Origin: Phenylobacterium koreense
GTDB lineage: Bacteria; Pseudomonadota; Alphaproteobacteria; Caulobacterales; Caulobacteraceae
Assembly: GCF_040545335.1 (NCBI RefSeq)
Contig: NZ_JBEPLU010000001.1
Coordinates: 248,001-312,000 of the forward strand
Reading direction: 5' to 3'
DNA: 64,000 bases
The position numbers and the translations under genes were made by a program. Positions 29,754 through 37,772 of this stretch are shown piece after piece. The stretch's first letter is position 1; each line of letters opens with the position of its first letter. The notes beneath the pieces were generated by a model that saw only the letters and a program-made list of their open reading frames with translations, was not told the origin of the DNA and did not search any database.

Positions 29754-30073
29754 GACTTGGGTTTCCCGAGGGCGACTTCGCCCAGCTTATCGATGGTGGT
29801 TTCGCGCTTGGCTTCGACCGGAGCCATGCCGAGATGAGCGGTGGCCAGCGCCTCGACCCGGGCGGGCTGCTCCAGGTGGGCGACCTCGGCCTGCAAGAGC
29901 CGGATGCGCACCTTCTCGGCTTCGATCTGCCGCTCGATCGAGGCGATCTCGGCGCGCTCGGAGCCAGCCATTGTCTTGGCCAGGTAGACGACCAGGATCA
30001 TCGCCACGAGGACGCCGAGGGCGACGACGTCCACCAGGCGGAAACCGCGAATCTTCCGGTCGAAGAGGCTCAT
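29750..30073 (-). CDS. ftsL: Cell division protein FtsL
   Basis: FtsL is a small bitopic divisome protein that bridges FtsQ/FtsB and FtsW/FtsI. It has a short basic cytoplasmic end ([12 protein letters not shown]), one transmembrane helix ([20 protein letters not shown]) and a periplasmic coiled coil ([20 protein letters not shown]), then [18 protein letters not shown] choose ATG 30073, which overlaps the rsmH stop (ATGA), over an upstream start at 30088. This gives 107 residues. Identity is supported by position between rsmH and ftsI as well as topology. Confidence 0.93.
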   Translation of the reverse strand: MSLFDRKIRGFRLVDVVALGVLVAMILVVYLAKTMAGSERAEIASIERQIEAEKVRIRLLQAEVAHLEQPARVEALATAHLGMAPVEAKRETTIDKLGEVALGKPKS

Positions 30074-30999
30074 GCGGCCTCCTTCCACACCGGCGCGGAG
30101 GTGCGAACCCCAACCCGCAACTTGGCCGAACGCGCGCGCGGATTGGTCGCGGTTTCAGCCTCGCTCGGAGCCTGCGCTCCGCTGAACAACAGCTTGAAGC
30201 TGGGCTCCTCCTTGGCCTCCACTGGCGGAGCGTGACGCGACCCGCCCGGGGTCTTGCCCGCGCGCTCGGTGAAGAACGCCTTGGCGATCCGGTCCTCCAG
30301 CGAGTGGAAGGTCACCACCGCCAGCCGGCCGCCCGGCTTCAGCGTCCGCTCGGCCGCCACCAGGCCGGCCTCGAGTTCGGAGAGCTCTTCGTTGACGGCG
30401 ATGCGCAGGCCCTGGAACGACCGCGTCGCCGGATGCACCTTGGCCCCGCGCCGCCCGCCCAGGGCGCGCTCGATATGCTCGGCGAGGTCCAGGGTGCGGG
30501 TGAACGGCTGCTCAGCCCGGCGCCGCACGATGGCCGAGGCGATGCGGCGCGATTGCCGCTCCTCGCCATAGACGAAGAGGATGCGCGCCAGTTCCGCCTG
30601 CTCGGCAGTGTTGACGATGTCGGCGGCGGTCGCCCCCGTCGCGCCCATCCGCATGTCCAGCGGCCCGTCGCGCATGAAGGAGAAGCCGCGCTCGGCCTGA
30701 TCGAGCTGCATGGATGAAACGCCGAGGTCCAGCGCCACGCCGTCGGCCACGCCCTCCCCCAGCTCCTCGGCCATTTCCGAGAAGCGGGCCTCGACCAGCC
30801 GGAAGTTCTCACCGAGCCCTTCGGCGAAGCGGCGCGCGGTGGGGTCGCGATCGAAGGCGACCACGCTTGCGCCCGCCGCCAGGAAGGCGCGCGAATAGCC
30901 GCCGGCCCCGAAGGTGCCATCCACGATCAGCTTGCCAGGCGCCGGCTCCAGCGCCGCCAGGACTTCGTCCAGCAGGACCGAGGTGTGCGGCGCACTCAC
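30070..30999 (-). CDS. rsmH: 16S rRNA (cytosine(1402)-N(4))-methyltransferase RsmH
   Basis: RsmH (formerly MraW) methylates N4 of C1402 in the 16S rRNA decoding centre using S-adenosylmethionine. The N-terminus [13 protein letters not shown] is followed by the SAM motif [18 protein letters not shown] and [39 protein letters not shown] is near the end. At 309 residues it is normal. The start is a GTG at 30999 overlapping the mraZ stop (GTGA). Confidence 0.97.
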   Translation of the reverse strand: MSAPHTSVLLDEVLAALEPAPGKLIVDGTFGAGGYSRAFLAAGASVVAFDRDPTARRFAEGLGENFRLVEARFSEMAEELGEGVADGVALDLGVSSMQLDQAERGFSFMRDGPLDMRMGATGATAADIVNTAEQAELARILFVYGEERQSRRIASAIVRRRAEQPFTRTLDLAEHIERALGGRRGAKVHPATRSFQGLRIAVNEELSELEAGLVAAERTLKPGGRLAVVTFHSLEDRIAKAFFTERAGKTPGGSRHAPPVEAKEEPSFKLLFSGAQAPSEAETATNPRARSAKLRVGVRTSAPVWKEAA

Positions 31000-31463
31000 T
31001 GCCCGACTCCCAGCTTGGCCGCGCGCTGCTGGGCGCGAAGCTCGGCCAGCCCCGCGCGCGCCAGTTCGCGCTGCGCGGCGCGATGGGCCTGGAACGCTTC
31101 GCGCTCCCAGATCTGGAAACGATCGCCCAGGCCGACCAGCACCACCCAGTCGGAGAGGCCGAACTGGTCGCAGAGCTGCTCAGGCAGGGTGATCCGGCCG
31201 GCGGTGTCGAAGCTCATCTTCGCCTGGCCGCCCAGCACCGACAGCTCGATGGCCGAGCGCACGGGATCGCCGAACGGCAGCTCCTCGATCAGCGCCATGT
31301 AGCGGTCGAACAGGGCTTTGCCGCCGCCTTCGATGCAGTCGGCCTCGATGGAGGGGAAACAGACGATGCCGTCGAATGGCCCGGACAGGAGCGCGCGGAA
31401 TTCCAGCGGCACGACGATACGCCGCTTGGCGTCCACCTGTTTCTCGAAGGTCGAGAGAAACAT
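30996..31463 (-). CDS. mraZ: Transcriptional regulator MraZ
   Basis: MraZ is a DNA-binding repressor of its own dcw operon. It consists of two tandem SpoVT-AbrB-like domains, marked by [14 protein letters not shown] near the N-terminus and [19 protein letters not shown] in the second half. I choose ATG 31463 ([16 protein letters not shown]), the conserved N-terminus, over a start 27 bases upstream, giving 155 residues. It is the first gene of the cluster and overlaps rsmH by 4 bases. Three direct TGGGN boxes lie about 105 bases upstream. Confidence 0.96.
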   Translation of the reverse strand: MFLSTFEKQVDAKRRIVVPLEFRALLSGPFDGIVCFPSIEADCIEGGGKALFDRYMALIEELPFGDPVRSAIELSVLGGQAKMSFDTAGRITLPEQLCDQFGLSDWVVLVGLGDRFQIWEREAFQAHRAAQRELARAGLAELRAQQRAAKLGVGQ

Positions 31464-31568
31464 CCCGCCGGCCCCAGTACGCGGCCCCAAGCGAGCCGCC
31501 GCTCCATCCGATTTCAGCCCCGCGACGCGCCGGGATAGGCGCTCCGCTACGGCCTAACGGACGCTGAT

Positions 31569-31593
31569 TGGGTTAACATGGGATCAATTGGGA
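31569..31593. promoter_or_regulatory. Candidate MraZ operator (three TGGGN direct repeats)
   Basis: TGGGT, TGGGA and TGGGA begin at 31569, 31579 and 31589, each separated by a 5-base spacer, so they repeat with exact 10-bp helical phasing. In E. coli, MraZ binds three TGGGN repeats with 5-base spacers in its own promoter. The repeats read on the plus strand, opposite to mraZ. A fourth TGGGA at 31619 is in phase with the same 10-bp register. Binding is inferred. Confidence 0.75.
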
Positions 31594-31733
31594 AACAATG
31601 ACTCCAGACATCGATTCCTGGGAATATCAAAGATGTTGATCAGCCTCACACAGCTCTTTCGACAACAGTTCACAGAACATACAGCGAACTTGTTAAGTAA
31701 TGTGGCCCAGCTTGGGACACGGCGTGGATCGAT

Positions 31734-31742
31734 TGTGGAAAA
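31734..31742 (-). promoter_or_regulatory. DnaA-box-like sequence
   Basis: On the minus strand this reads TTTTCCACA, one base different from the E. coli consensus TTATCCACA and within the relaxed form TTWTNCACA. It lies between the rnpB 3' end and the mraZ promoter. Single boxes of this quality also occur by chance. Confidence 0.35.
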
Positions 31743-31745
31743 CTA

Positions 31746-32127
31746 GGGACCAGACGGCCTGTAAGCCGGGTTCTGTGCGCCCGCGAACGGGCGTGACGAT
31801 CATTCCTCTGGACCGCCCATTGCTGGACGGTTCTCGCGACCTACCCGGACGCCTCAGGCCTATGACGGCCCTACCCCGCAAGGGGCGCGGAATCCCTATT
31901 CGGTCTTGCTCCTGGCGGGGCTTGCCGTGCCGTTCCTGTCACCAGGCCCGCGGTGGGCTCTTACCCCACCCTTTCACCCTTACCTCGGTCGAAACCGGGG
32001 CGGTCTGCTCTCTGTGGCGCTATCCCTGGGGTCACCCCCGGCGGGCGTTACCCGCCGCCATGTCATAGTGGAGCCCGGACTTTCCTCGACAGCCGAAACC
32101 GCCGCGATCGCCCAGCCATCTGGTCCG
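31746..32127 (-). ncRNA. rnpB: RNase P RNA component (class A)
   Basis: This is the catalytic RNA that removes 5' leaders from precursor tRNAs. The minus strand carries the conserved 5' core GAGGAAAGTCCGGGCTCCA and, near the 3' end, ACAGAACCCGGCTTACAGGC. The ends pair as helix P1 (GGACCAGATGGC with GCCGTCTGGTCC, one G-U), which fixes the RNA at about 380 nucleotides. Internal hairpins such as GGGCGTTACCCGCC-type stems fit the A-type fold. The gene points towards mraZ; the exact 3' end is approximate. Confidence 0.95.
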
Positions 32128-32247
32128 TGCGGAAAGTGATGCCCCGCCCCGCCGAGGTCAAGCCGATCTCCGTCCCAATCGGTCCCAAGCGAGGAGAGGG
32201 GTGGGGCCTTGCCGGTTCAGCAGGCCCCTGGCGGCTTCGCCGCCTGT

Positions 32248-32269
32248 CCCTCCCCCACGTGGGGGAGGG
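32248..32269. repeat. Perfect G/C palindrome upstream of rnpB
   Basis: CCCTCCCCCAC and its exact complement form a 22-base perfect palindrome. A second small hairpin (GGCGG-CTTCG-CCGCC) lies at 32230-32244. The pair is between the end of the SDR gene and the rnpB 5' end, both on the minus strand, and may serve as the SDR terminator. It belongs to the same family as the elements at 3551, 22508 and 45550. Confidence 0.6.
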
Positions 32270-32287
32270 AACGCTTTCCCTGAGTTC

Positions 32288-33055
32288 CTAGAACTCGGCC
32301 GAGCCGCCGTCGCAGGGGACGACCGTGCCGGTGGTGTAGGCGCTGGCGCGGCTGGCCAGGAAGATCGCCACGCCGGCGATGTCCTCGGGCGTGCCGATCC
32401 GGCCGCGCGGGTTCGACTTGGCGATGGAGTCGCCGGCGCGGGCCAGGGTCGCAGCCATCATGTGGCTCTGGAAGGGGCCGGGCGCGATGGCGTTGACCAG
32501 GATGTGCTCGGGCGCCAGGCGCCTGGCCAGATGGCGGGTGAGCATGATGCAGCCGGCCTTCGAGGTCGAATAGGCGTAGGTCTCCAGGCCAGGCGGCTGG
32601 ATGCCGTTGACCGAGGCGATGTTGATCACGCGCGAGGGCTCCTCGTGCGTCGCCGCCGCGCGCAGTTGCGGCAGCAGCTTCTGCGTCAGGAAGAAGATCG
32701 ACTTGACGTTCAGGTCGACGGTCTTGTCCCAGCCGTCTTCCGGATATTCGTCGATCGGCGCGCCCCAGGTGGCGCCGGCGTTGTTGACCAGGATGTCGAG
32801 CTTGCTCTCGCGCTCGGCCACGGCGCTCGCCAGGCCGACGATGCCTTCCATCTTCGACAGGTCGAAGGGCAGCGAGACGCAGGTCCCGTACTTCGAGAGC
32901 TCTTCGGCCAGGCCGTCGCAGACCTCGGCCTTGCGGGACGAGATGTAGACCTTCGCGCCGTTCTCCACATAGCCGCGGGCGATCATCTCGCCGATGCCGC
33001 GGCTGCCGCCGGTGACCACGGCCACCTTGCCCTCGACGCTGAACAGGTTACGCAT
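32288..33055 (-). CDS. SDR family NAD(P)-dependent oxidoreductase
   Basis: A 255-residue classical short-chain dehydrogenase. The cofactor motif is VTGGSRGIG near the N-terminus, the structural motif is LVNNAGATWG, the catalytic Ser is in VINIASVNG and the YxxxK pair is in YSTSKAG. It ends with GTVVPCDGGSAEF, as in glucose/3-oxoacyl-ACP dehydrogenase relatives. ATG 33055 is preceded by an AAGGGA stretch and begins the canonical N-terminus; the longer frame to 33097 lacks support. Substrate unknown. Confidence 0.92.
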   Translation of the reverse strand: MRNLFSVEGKVAVVTGGSRGIGEMIARGYVENGAKVYISSRKAEVCDGLAEELSKYGTCVSLPFDLSKMEGIVGLASAVAERESKLDILVNNAGATWGAPIDEYPEDGWDKTVDLNVKSIFFLTQKLLPQLRAAATHEEPSRVINIASVNGIQPPGLETYAYSTSKAGCIMLTRHLARRLAPEHILVNAIAPGPFQSHMMAATLARAGDSIAKSNPRGRIGTPEDIAGVAIFLASRASAYTTGTVVPCDGGSAEF

Positions 33056-33137
33056 CCGAATATCCCTTTTTAGAAAAATAGGTATGGTTTGAGTCAAAAT
33101 CTGTCGCGCGGAGTGCTGAGCCCAGCGGGCCGTAACG

Positions 33138-33857
33138 TCAAGCCGCCGCGCGCAGAAGGGCGATCAGCCGGGCCCGGGTCATGCCATCGGCCACGCCGTC
33201 CACCTGCTCCGGGCGCCAGTGGCGCTGGAAGGCCCGCACGATGGTCGCAGTGTCGGCGTCGTACTTGCCCGACGGCGCGCAGTCGTAGCCCAGCCTGGTA
33301 AGCCCCGCCTGCAGGGCGAAAACCCCGGCCCCTTCCTCGCCTTCGGCCAGCGGCAGGCCGGGCGCAGCTTCCGGCTCGACCCACAGGCCGTGGCCGGCCT
33401 GCGCCAGCCGCTTCCACGGAAAAAGTTCGCCCGGGTCCTGCTTGCGCGCCGGCGCGACGTCGGAATGGCCGACGATCCTGGCGTCCTCGATGGTCCAGCG
33501 GCCACGGATGTCGCCCAGCAGGGCGATCACCGCCTCGACCTGCGCGTCCGGGAACGGGCGATAGCCGAACTCGTGCCCCGGATTGACGATTTCTATGCCG
33601 ATCGAGCGGCCGTTGATGTCGGTCTCGCCCTTCCAGAACGACAGCCCCGCGTGCCAGGCCCGGCGCGCCTCCGGCACCAGGCGGAAGACCCGGCCGTCCT
33701 CCTCGACCAGATAGTGCGAGGAGACCTTCGCCTCGGCGTCGCACAGCCGCTCCAGCGCCGCCGCCCCTGTCTGCATGCCGGTATAATGCAGGACGACCAT
33801 GTCAGGCGGCGCGGTGCGCTCGTTGAAGTTCGGCGAAGCCGCCTCGATAAAGTTCAT
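33138..33857 (-). CDS. AmpD-like N-acetylmuramoyl-L-alanine amidase with peptidoglycan-binding domain
   Basis: A 239-residue zinc amidase that cleaves between MurNAc and L-Ala. The Amidase_2 domain shows VVLHYTGMQTGAAAL (first zinc His), SSHYLVEEDGRVFRLV, SIGIEIVNPGHEFGYRPFPD and IVGHSDVAPARKQDPGELFPW (second His and Asp). A C-terminal PG_binding_1 domain (about residues 175-236) has LTRLGYDCAPSGKYDADT and VRAFQRHWRP. No signal peptide is visible, consistent with a cytoplasmic AmpD/AmiD-type recycling role. It overlaps the following transporter gene by 4 bases. Confidence 0.93.
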   Translation of the reverse strand: MNFIEAASPNFNERTAPPDMVVLHYTGMQTGAAALERLCDAEAKVSSHYLVEEDGRVFRLVPEARRAWHAGLSFWKGETDINGRSIGIEIVNPGHEFGYRPFPDAQVEAVIALLGDIRGRWTIEDARIVGHSDVAPARKQDPGELFPWKRLAQAGHGLWVEPEAAPGLPLAEGEEGAGVFALQAGLTRLGYDCAPSGKYDADTATIVRAFQRHWRPEQVDGVADGMTRARLIALLRAAA

Positions 33858-34747
33858 CGCGCACGGTTCCGCAGGTTGAACAGAAACAGCATGGCTTGGT
33901 TGGGCCTCATGGCGATGATCAGCACGCCGACCAGCGCCACCGCGGCGCCGAAGGCCATGCGCGCATCGAACGGGTCGTTGGTGATGGCGACTCCCAGCCC
34001 GATCGTGGCCAGGGGAGTCATCAGGGTCAACGGCGAGATCAGGTTCGCCTCATAGCGCTGGATCAGGAAGTAGTAGGCCGTGTGGCCGAACACCGAGACC
34101 ACCACGGCCGAGAACGTCACCGCGGCCCAGAACCGCCAGCCGATGGAGAAGACGGTCTCGAACCCGCCGGGCTCCAGCACCAGCGAGGCCGGGATCAACA
34201 CCGCGGCCGAGGCCCAGCCCACCCAGGCCTGGAACTGCAAGGGCTGCACCCCCTCCATCTGCTTCATCAGCACCGCACCCAGCGATCCCATCACCACCGA
34301 GACCAGCACGAAGGCCAGCCCGCCGCTGAAGTCGAACCCGGCCGGGTCCCACATCACCGCCAGGGCCCCGACCAGGGTCAGGCAGATCCCGAACAGCCGC
34401 CGGGCGCTGAGCCGCTCCCCCAGCAGCAGGAACGACAGCAGGGTCGTGGTCGGCACCATGAGCTGGCTGACGATCGCCGCCGACGAGGGGCTCGCAGTCT
34501 TCAGGGCGATGAACATGAAGGCGAAGGAGCCCGCGCCCATGCAGACCGACACCACCAGCAGCCGCCACAGCGGCCGGGGCGGCGAGCGCAGCCAGGGGAA
34601 GACCGCGAGCGCCACGATCCCGAACCGGACGGCGGCGTAGAACAGCGGCGGCGCGTGCAGATAGGCCACCACGTACTTGGAGACGATGTTGTTCCCGGCC
34701 CACAGCATGCAGACAAGAACCAGCAGGGCGAAGTCGCGCAGGGCCAT
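33854..34747 (-). CDS. DMT superfamily transporter (EamA domain)
   Basis: A 297-residue inner-membrane protein with ten predicted hydrophobic segments arranged as two EamA repeats. The first begins LLVLVCMLWAGNNIVSKYVV; the second contains LAFVLVSVVMGSLGAVLMK and ISPLTLMTPLATIGLGVAIT. Such carriers export metabolites or amino acids; the substrate cannot be read from sequence. I choose ATG 34747 (MALRDFALL) over an upstream start at 34783. It overlaps the start of the amidase gene by 4 bases, so the two are probably cotranscribed; a murein-recycling link is only suggested by position. Confidence 0.9.
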   Translation of the reverse strand: MALRDFALLVLVCMLWAGNNIVSKYVVAYLHAPPLFYAAVRFGIVALAVFPWLRSPPRPLWRLLVVSVCMGAGSFAFMFIALKTASPSSAAIVSQLMVPTTTLLSFLLLGERLSARRLFGICLTLVGALAVMWDPAGFDFSGGLAFVLVSVVMGSLGAVLMKQMEGVQPLQFQAWVGWASAAVLIPASLVLEPGGFETVFSIGWRFWAAVTFSAVVVSVFGHTAYYFLIQRYEANLISPLTLMTPLATIGLGVAITNDPFDARMAFGAAVALVGVLIIAMRPNQAMLFLFNLRNRAR

Positions 34748-34804
34748 GACAACGCTTAGGCGTGGTTTGCACGGCTTTGGCAAGCCTGCGGCTTGGCCGA
34801 GGGG

Positions 34805-36103
34805 CTAGTTCCTGGCTGGAATCAGGACCTTCATCTCCTCATAGCCCTTGATGAAGATCGAATAGCTGCGGCGCGGCTCCTCCAGCAGACGGATCTGCGG
34901 GAAGCGCTTCATGATCTCTTCCCAGACGATCTGGAGCTGCAGCTCGGCCAGGCGGTTGCCCACGCAGCGATGGATGCCGAAGCCGAAGGAGAGGTGCTGG
35001 CGCGGCCGCGGGCGATCGATGACGTAGTCGTTGGGACGCTCGACCACCTCCTCGTCCCGGTTGCCCGAGACGTACCACATGGCCACGCGGTCCCCTTCCC
35101 GGATGGTCTTGCCGTGGAACTCGAAGTCCTGCACCGCCGTCCGCGCCATGTGCGCCAGCGGGGTCTGCCAGCGGATGGTCTCCGACACCATCGAGGGGAT
35201 CAGGCCGAGGTCGCCGCGCAGCTTCTCGTACTGGTCGGGATTGCGGTTCAAGGCGAAGACCGAGCCCGAGATCGTGTTCCGGGTGGTGTCATTGCCGCCG
35301 ATGATCAGCAGGGTGATGTTCGAAAAATACTCGTCCATCGTGCAGTCGCGGGTCGCCGCGCCATGGGCCAGCATCGAGATCAGGTCCCCGCCCGGCTCGG
35401 CGTTCACCCGCTCGTTCCACAACCGGATGAAGTAGTCGCGGCAATCGGCTAGGGCCTCGCGCCGTTCCGCATAGGTCTGGACCGGTCCGTAGCCTGGCGC
35501 GCTGGTCATGGCGTCCGACCAGTAGGTCAGCTTGCGCCGCTCCTCGAACGGGAAGTCGAACAGCGTCGCCAAGGTCATGGTGGTCAGCTCTTTCGAGACC
35601 AGGTCGACCCAGTCGAAGGGCTCGCCGATCGGCAGCGAGTCCAGGATCAGGCCCGCCCGCTCGCGGATCTGCGGCGCCATCTCGGCCAGCCTCGCCGGCG
35701 CCACGGCCGGGCTCACCGTCTTGCGCTGGATGTCGTGGTCGGGCGGGTCCATGCCGATGAAGCTCGGCGCGCCCGCCCTCGCCGCCTGGATCTGCGCCTC
35801 CGGCGGCAGCACGCTGGACTTGGGGTTCAGGGTGATGCCCTGCGCCGAAGAGAACACCTGGTGGTTTGAGTCCGCCTCGACGATGTCGTTGTACTTGGTG
35901 ATCGACCAGAACGGCCCGTAATTGCTGTCGGGCGTGAAGTGGACCGGGTCCTCGGCCCTCAGCCTGTCGAAATAGGCCCAGTGCGCGTCGTCGCGGAAGG
36001 CCGAGGCCCAGGCCGGGTTCAGCTCCTCGAGGGGAATCTCATAGGCGCGCTTGCGGGCCAGAGCCCGCTTTTCGCTCAGCATGTCGGAAACGCCGTCGGC
36101 CAT
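34805..36103 (-). CDS. Cytochrome P450
   Basis: A soluble bacterial P450 monooxygenase of 432 residues. The heme-binding loop is FGFGIHRCVGNRLAELQ, with the thiolate Cys. The I-helix oxygen-activation motif is LLIIGGNDTTRNTISGS, and the ExxR motif is ETIRWQ. The ATG at 36103 has GGGAG seven bases upstream and is preferred over a start ten codons earlier. The I-helix Gly-Gly-Asn-Asp-Thr-Thr form resembles bacterial P450s acting on terpenoids, steroids or alkanes, but the substrate is unknown. No ferredoxin or reductase gene is adjacent. Confidence 0.95.
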   Translation of the reverse strand: MADGVSDMLSEKRALARKRAYEIPLEELNPAWASAFRDDAHWAYFDRLRAEDPVHFTPDSNYGPFWSITKYNDIVEADSNHQVFSSAQGITLNPKSSVLPPEAQIQAARAGAPSFIGMDPPDHDIQRKTVSPAVAPARLAEMAPQIRERAGLILDSLPIGEPFDWVDLVSKELTTMTLATLFDFPFEERRKLTYWSDAMTSAPGYGPVQTYAERREALADCRDYFIRLWNERVNAEPGGDLISMLAHGAATRDCTMDEYFSNITLLIIGGNDTTRNTISGSVFALNRNPDQYEKLRGDLGLIPSMVSETIRWQTPLAHMARTAVQDFEFHGKTIREGDRVAMWYVSGNRDEEVVERPNDYVIDRPRPRQHLSFGFGIHRCVGNRLAELQLQIVWEEIMKRFPQIRLLEEPRRSYSIFIKGYEEMKVLIPARN

Positions 36104-36244
36104 GGCCTCACTCCCTGTCGTCGCCGCGGCCATTCGAGGGCCGCGGTCGCCTCCCTATATGGGAACGCCTTCGAACCTTGTTCCACAAGGATAGAAACAG
36201 GGAGCCCGACCAGCCGCTGCGCGCGGCCGGCCGGCTCGAAGACT

Positions 36245-36670
36245 TCAGGCCGAGGCGTGCTGCACGCCGTCCTGCGCCACGGCGGCCATGTCCATGTACA
36301 TGACCTCCCAGACGTGGCCGTCGATGTCCTGGAAGCTGGCGCCGTACATCGGGCCCATGTCCATGACCGGCTTCCAGGGCTTGCCGCCGGCGGCCAGGGC
36401 GTTCTTCAGCATGTCGTCGACCTCGCCGCGGCCGCTGGCCGAAAGGCAGGTCAGCACCTCGGTCGCCTTGGTGGCGTCGCTGATCTCGCCGTTGATGAAG
36501 TCGCGGAAGCGGTCGTGCTCCAGCAGCATGGCGAAGATGTTCTCCTCGATGACCATGCAGGCCGTGTTCTCGTTGGAGAACTGCTCGTTGAACGAAAAGC
36601 CGAGCGCGCCGAAGAACTTGCGCGACGCAGCCACGCTCTTCACCGGCAGGTTGACGAAGATCATTCGCAT
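36245..36670 (-). CDS. VOC family (glyoxalase-like) protein
   Basis: A 141-residue protein with the paired beta-alpha-beta-beta-beta modules of the vicinal oxygen chelate superfamily (MIFVNLPVKSVAASRKFFGA and GPMYGASFQDIDGHVWEVMY). The final DGHVWEV segment provides the usual metal-binding Glu. The chemistry could be glyoxalase, dioxygenase or antibiotic-binding, and is not determined by sequence. AAGGAG lies six bases before the ATG. Confidence 0.87.
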   Translation of the reverse strand: MRMIFVNLPVKSVAASRKFFGALGFSFNEQFSNENTACMVIEENIFAMLLEHDRFRDFINGEISDATKATEVLTCLSASGRGEVDDMLKNALAAGGKPWKPVMDMGPMYGASFQDIDGHVWEVMYMDMAAVAQDGVQHASA

Positions 36671-36889
36671 GGGAGGCTCCTTGGGGTGCGATCGACCCTA
36701 GGACGCGCGAGCCCCGGCCGTCCCGACAAATCCCGCGAAATTTTCTCGGCGCGCCGCTTCCTACCGGCAGTTGCGGCGCGCGGCCGGGCTCACCTCCTGG
36801 ACGTGTCGCCCATATCGCTGCATGCTCGAAGGTTCGTTCCCACGGCGACGACCCACCGCGGCTGGGAAACCACCCGAAGAAAGGGCGCT

Positions 36890-37714
36890 ATGACGAGAGT
36901 GTGGCCAGGCGAGCCGCAGAGCAGTTGGGACAAGGTGGAAGCTTCCGGCGCTCACCGGGATCGAAAGCTCTGGGTTCCGATGCTCGACGAGTTGCCAGCC
37001 TGGCGTACGCCGGCCGAGCTCAACCAACATTATGTGGTGACCCCGCCCTGGTGGTATCGCGGGCTACTCTATGGGCTGGGGCTGGCCCTGGCCGCGCTCA
37101 TGATCGTCCTGATCTGGCATGGGCAGTCGGGCTTCGGCATCGTCCGACGGGTCCTGGCGATCGTGCTCGGAGGAGGCCTCACCCTCGCGATACTGGGTTG
37201 GATCGCCCACGATCTGAAGCGGGAGCTGAAGAACCGCGCCCAACGCGACGAGATCGTCGCATCGATCTTCGCGAATCTGCAGAAAGCGCACGTTCCAGTC
37301 TGGGCGCTCTTCGTCGGCAAGATACGACTGGGCGACCGCATGTCCGCCCCCAATGATACGCCTGACGATCTGATATTCGTCTTCGACCTCAGGGCCCCGC
37401 CCCAGGTTCTTCGGCGCCAGCGCGCGATCGCCACCGCCTGGGTCGATACGGTCGCGGGTCGCCAGCGCACCAACGTTCCCGAAGACCTCGGCGCCGCTTT
37501 CGCCGGCCGCAGTTCGGTCCATTGCGCCGAAGTCTTCGGCGATCACATGCACGGCGTATGGATGTGGCGCAAACCGAGCCTGCTGCCGTTCTACGTTCTG
37601 GGCCTTGCCCTCGACGACCCTCAGACCGCCGAGGAATTCACCGACGAGACGGTGTTCTTCACCCGCCGGCCGCCGATGGCCCTGAGGCAACAGTCCAGGA
37701 TCGCCAAGATCTGA
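36890..37714 (+). CDS. Hypothetical membrane protein (DUF3137-like topology not assigned)
   Basis: A 274-residue protein that I do not recognise. A soluble N-terminus (about 50 residues) precedes two adjacent transmembrane helices (about residues 57-76 and 86-105). A ~165-residue soluble domain follows, with HVPVWALFVGKIRLGDRM, PDDLIFVFDLRAPP and KPSLLPFYVLGLALDD. The open frame extends to 35939, but the upstream part lies antisense to the P450 and VOC genes, so I use ATG 36890. It is a single gene on the plus strand, among minus-strand neighbours, with somewhat lower GC than they have. Confidence 0.7.
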   Translation: MTRVWPGEPQSSWDKVEASGAHRDRKLWVPMLDELPAWRTPAELNQHYVVTPPWWYRGLLYGLGLALAALMIVLIWHGQSGFGIVRRVLAIVLGGGLTLAILGWIAHDLKRELKNRAQRDEIVASIFANLQKAHVPVWALFVGKIRLGDRMSAPNDTPDDLIFVFDLRAPPQVLRRQRAIATAWVDTVAGRQRTNVPEDLGAAFAGRSSVHCAEVFGDHMHGVWMWRKPSLLPFYVLGLALDDPQTAEEFTDETVFFTRRPPMALRQQSRIAKI

Positions 37715-37772
37715 GCGCGGACAGAAGCGGCGCTCCAGCAAGCTGAAGCGCCGCTTGGGTGAGCGGTTTGGC

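Larger units (their letters stand above)
31464..31745 (-). promoter_or_regulatory. mraZ promoter region
   Basis: This 280-base AT-rich stretch separates the rnpB 3' end from mraZ. It contains the TGGGN repeats, a TTAAC CtrA half-site (31573-31577 region), two GANTC sites (31600-31604 and 31613-31617) and a DnaA-box-like sequence at its far end. It should hold the main promoter of the dcw operon. I could not fix a single -35/-10 pair with confidence. Confidence 0.6.

Noticed and set aside
35939..37714. A 591-residue plus-strand protein spanning the P450 and VOC region
   Set aside because: Only the part from ATG 36890 has protein-like composition; the rest lies antisense to two well-supported genes.
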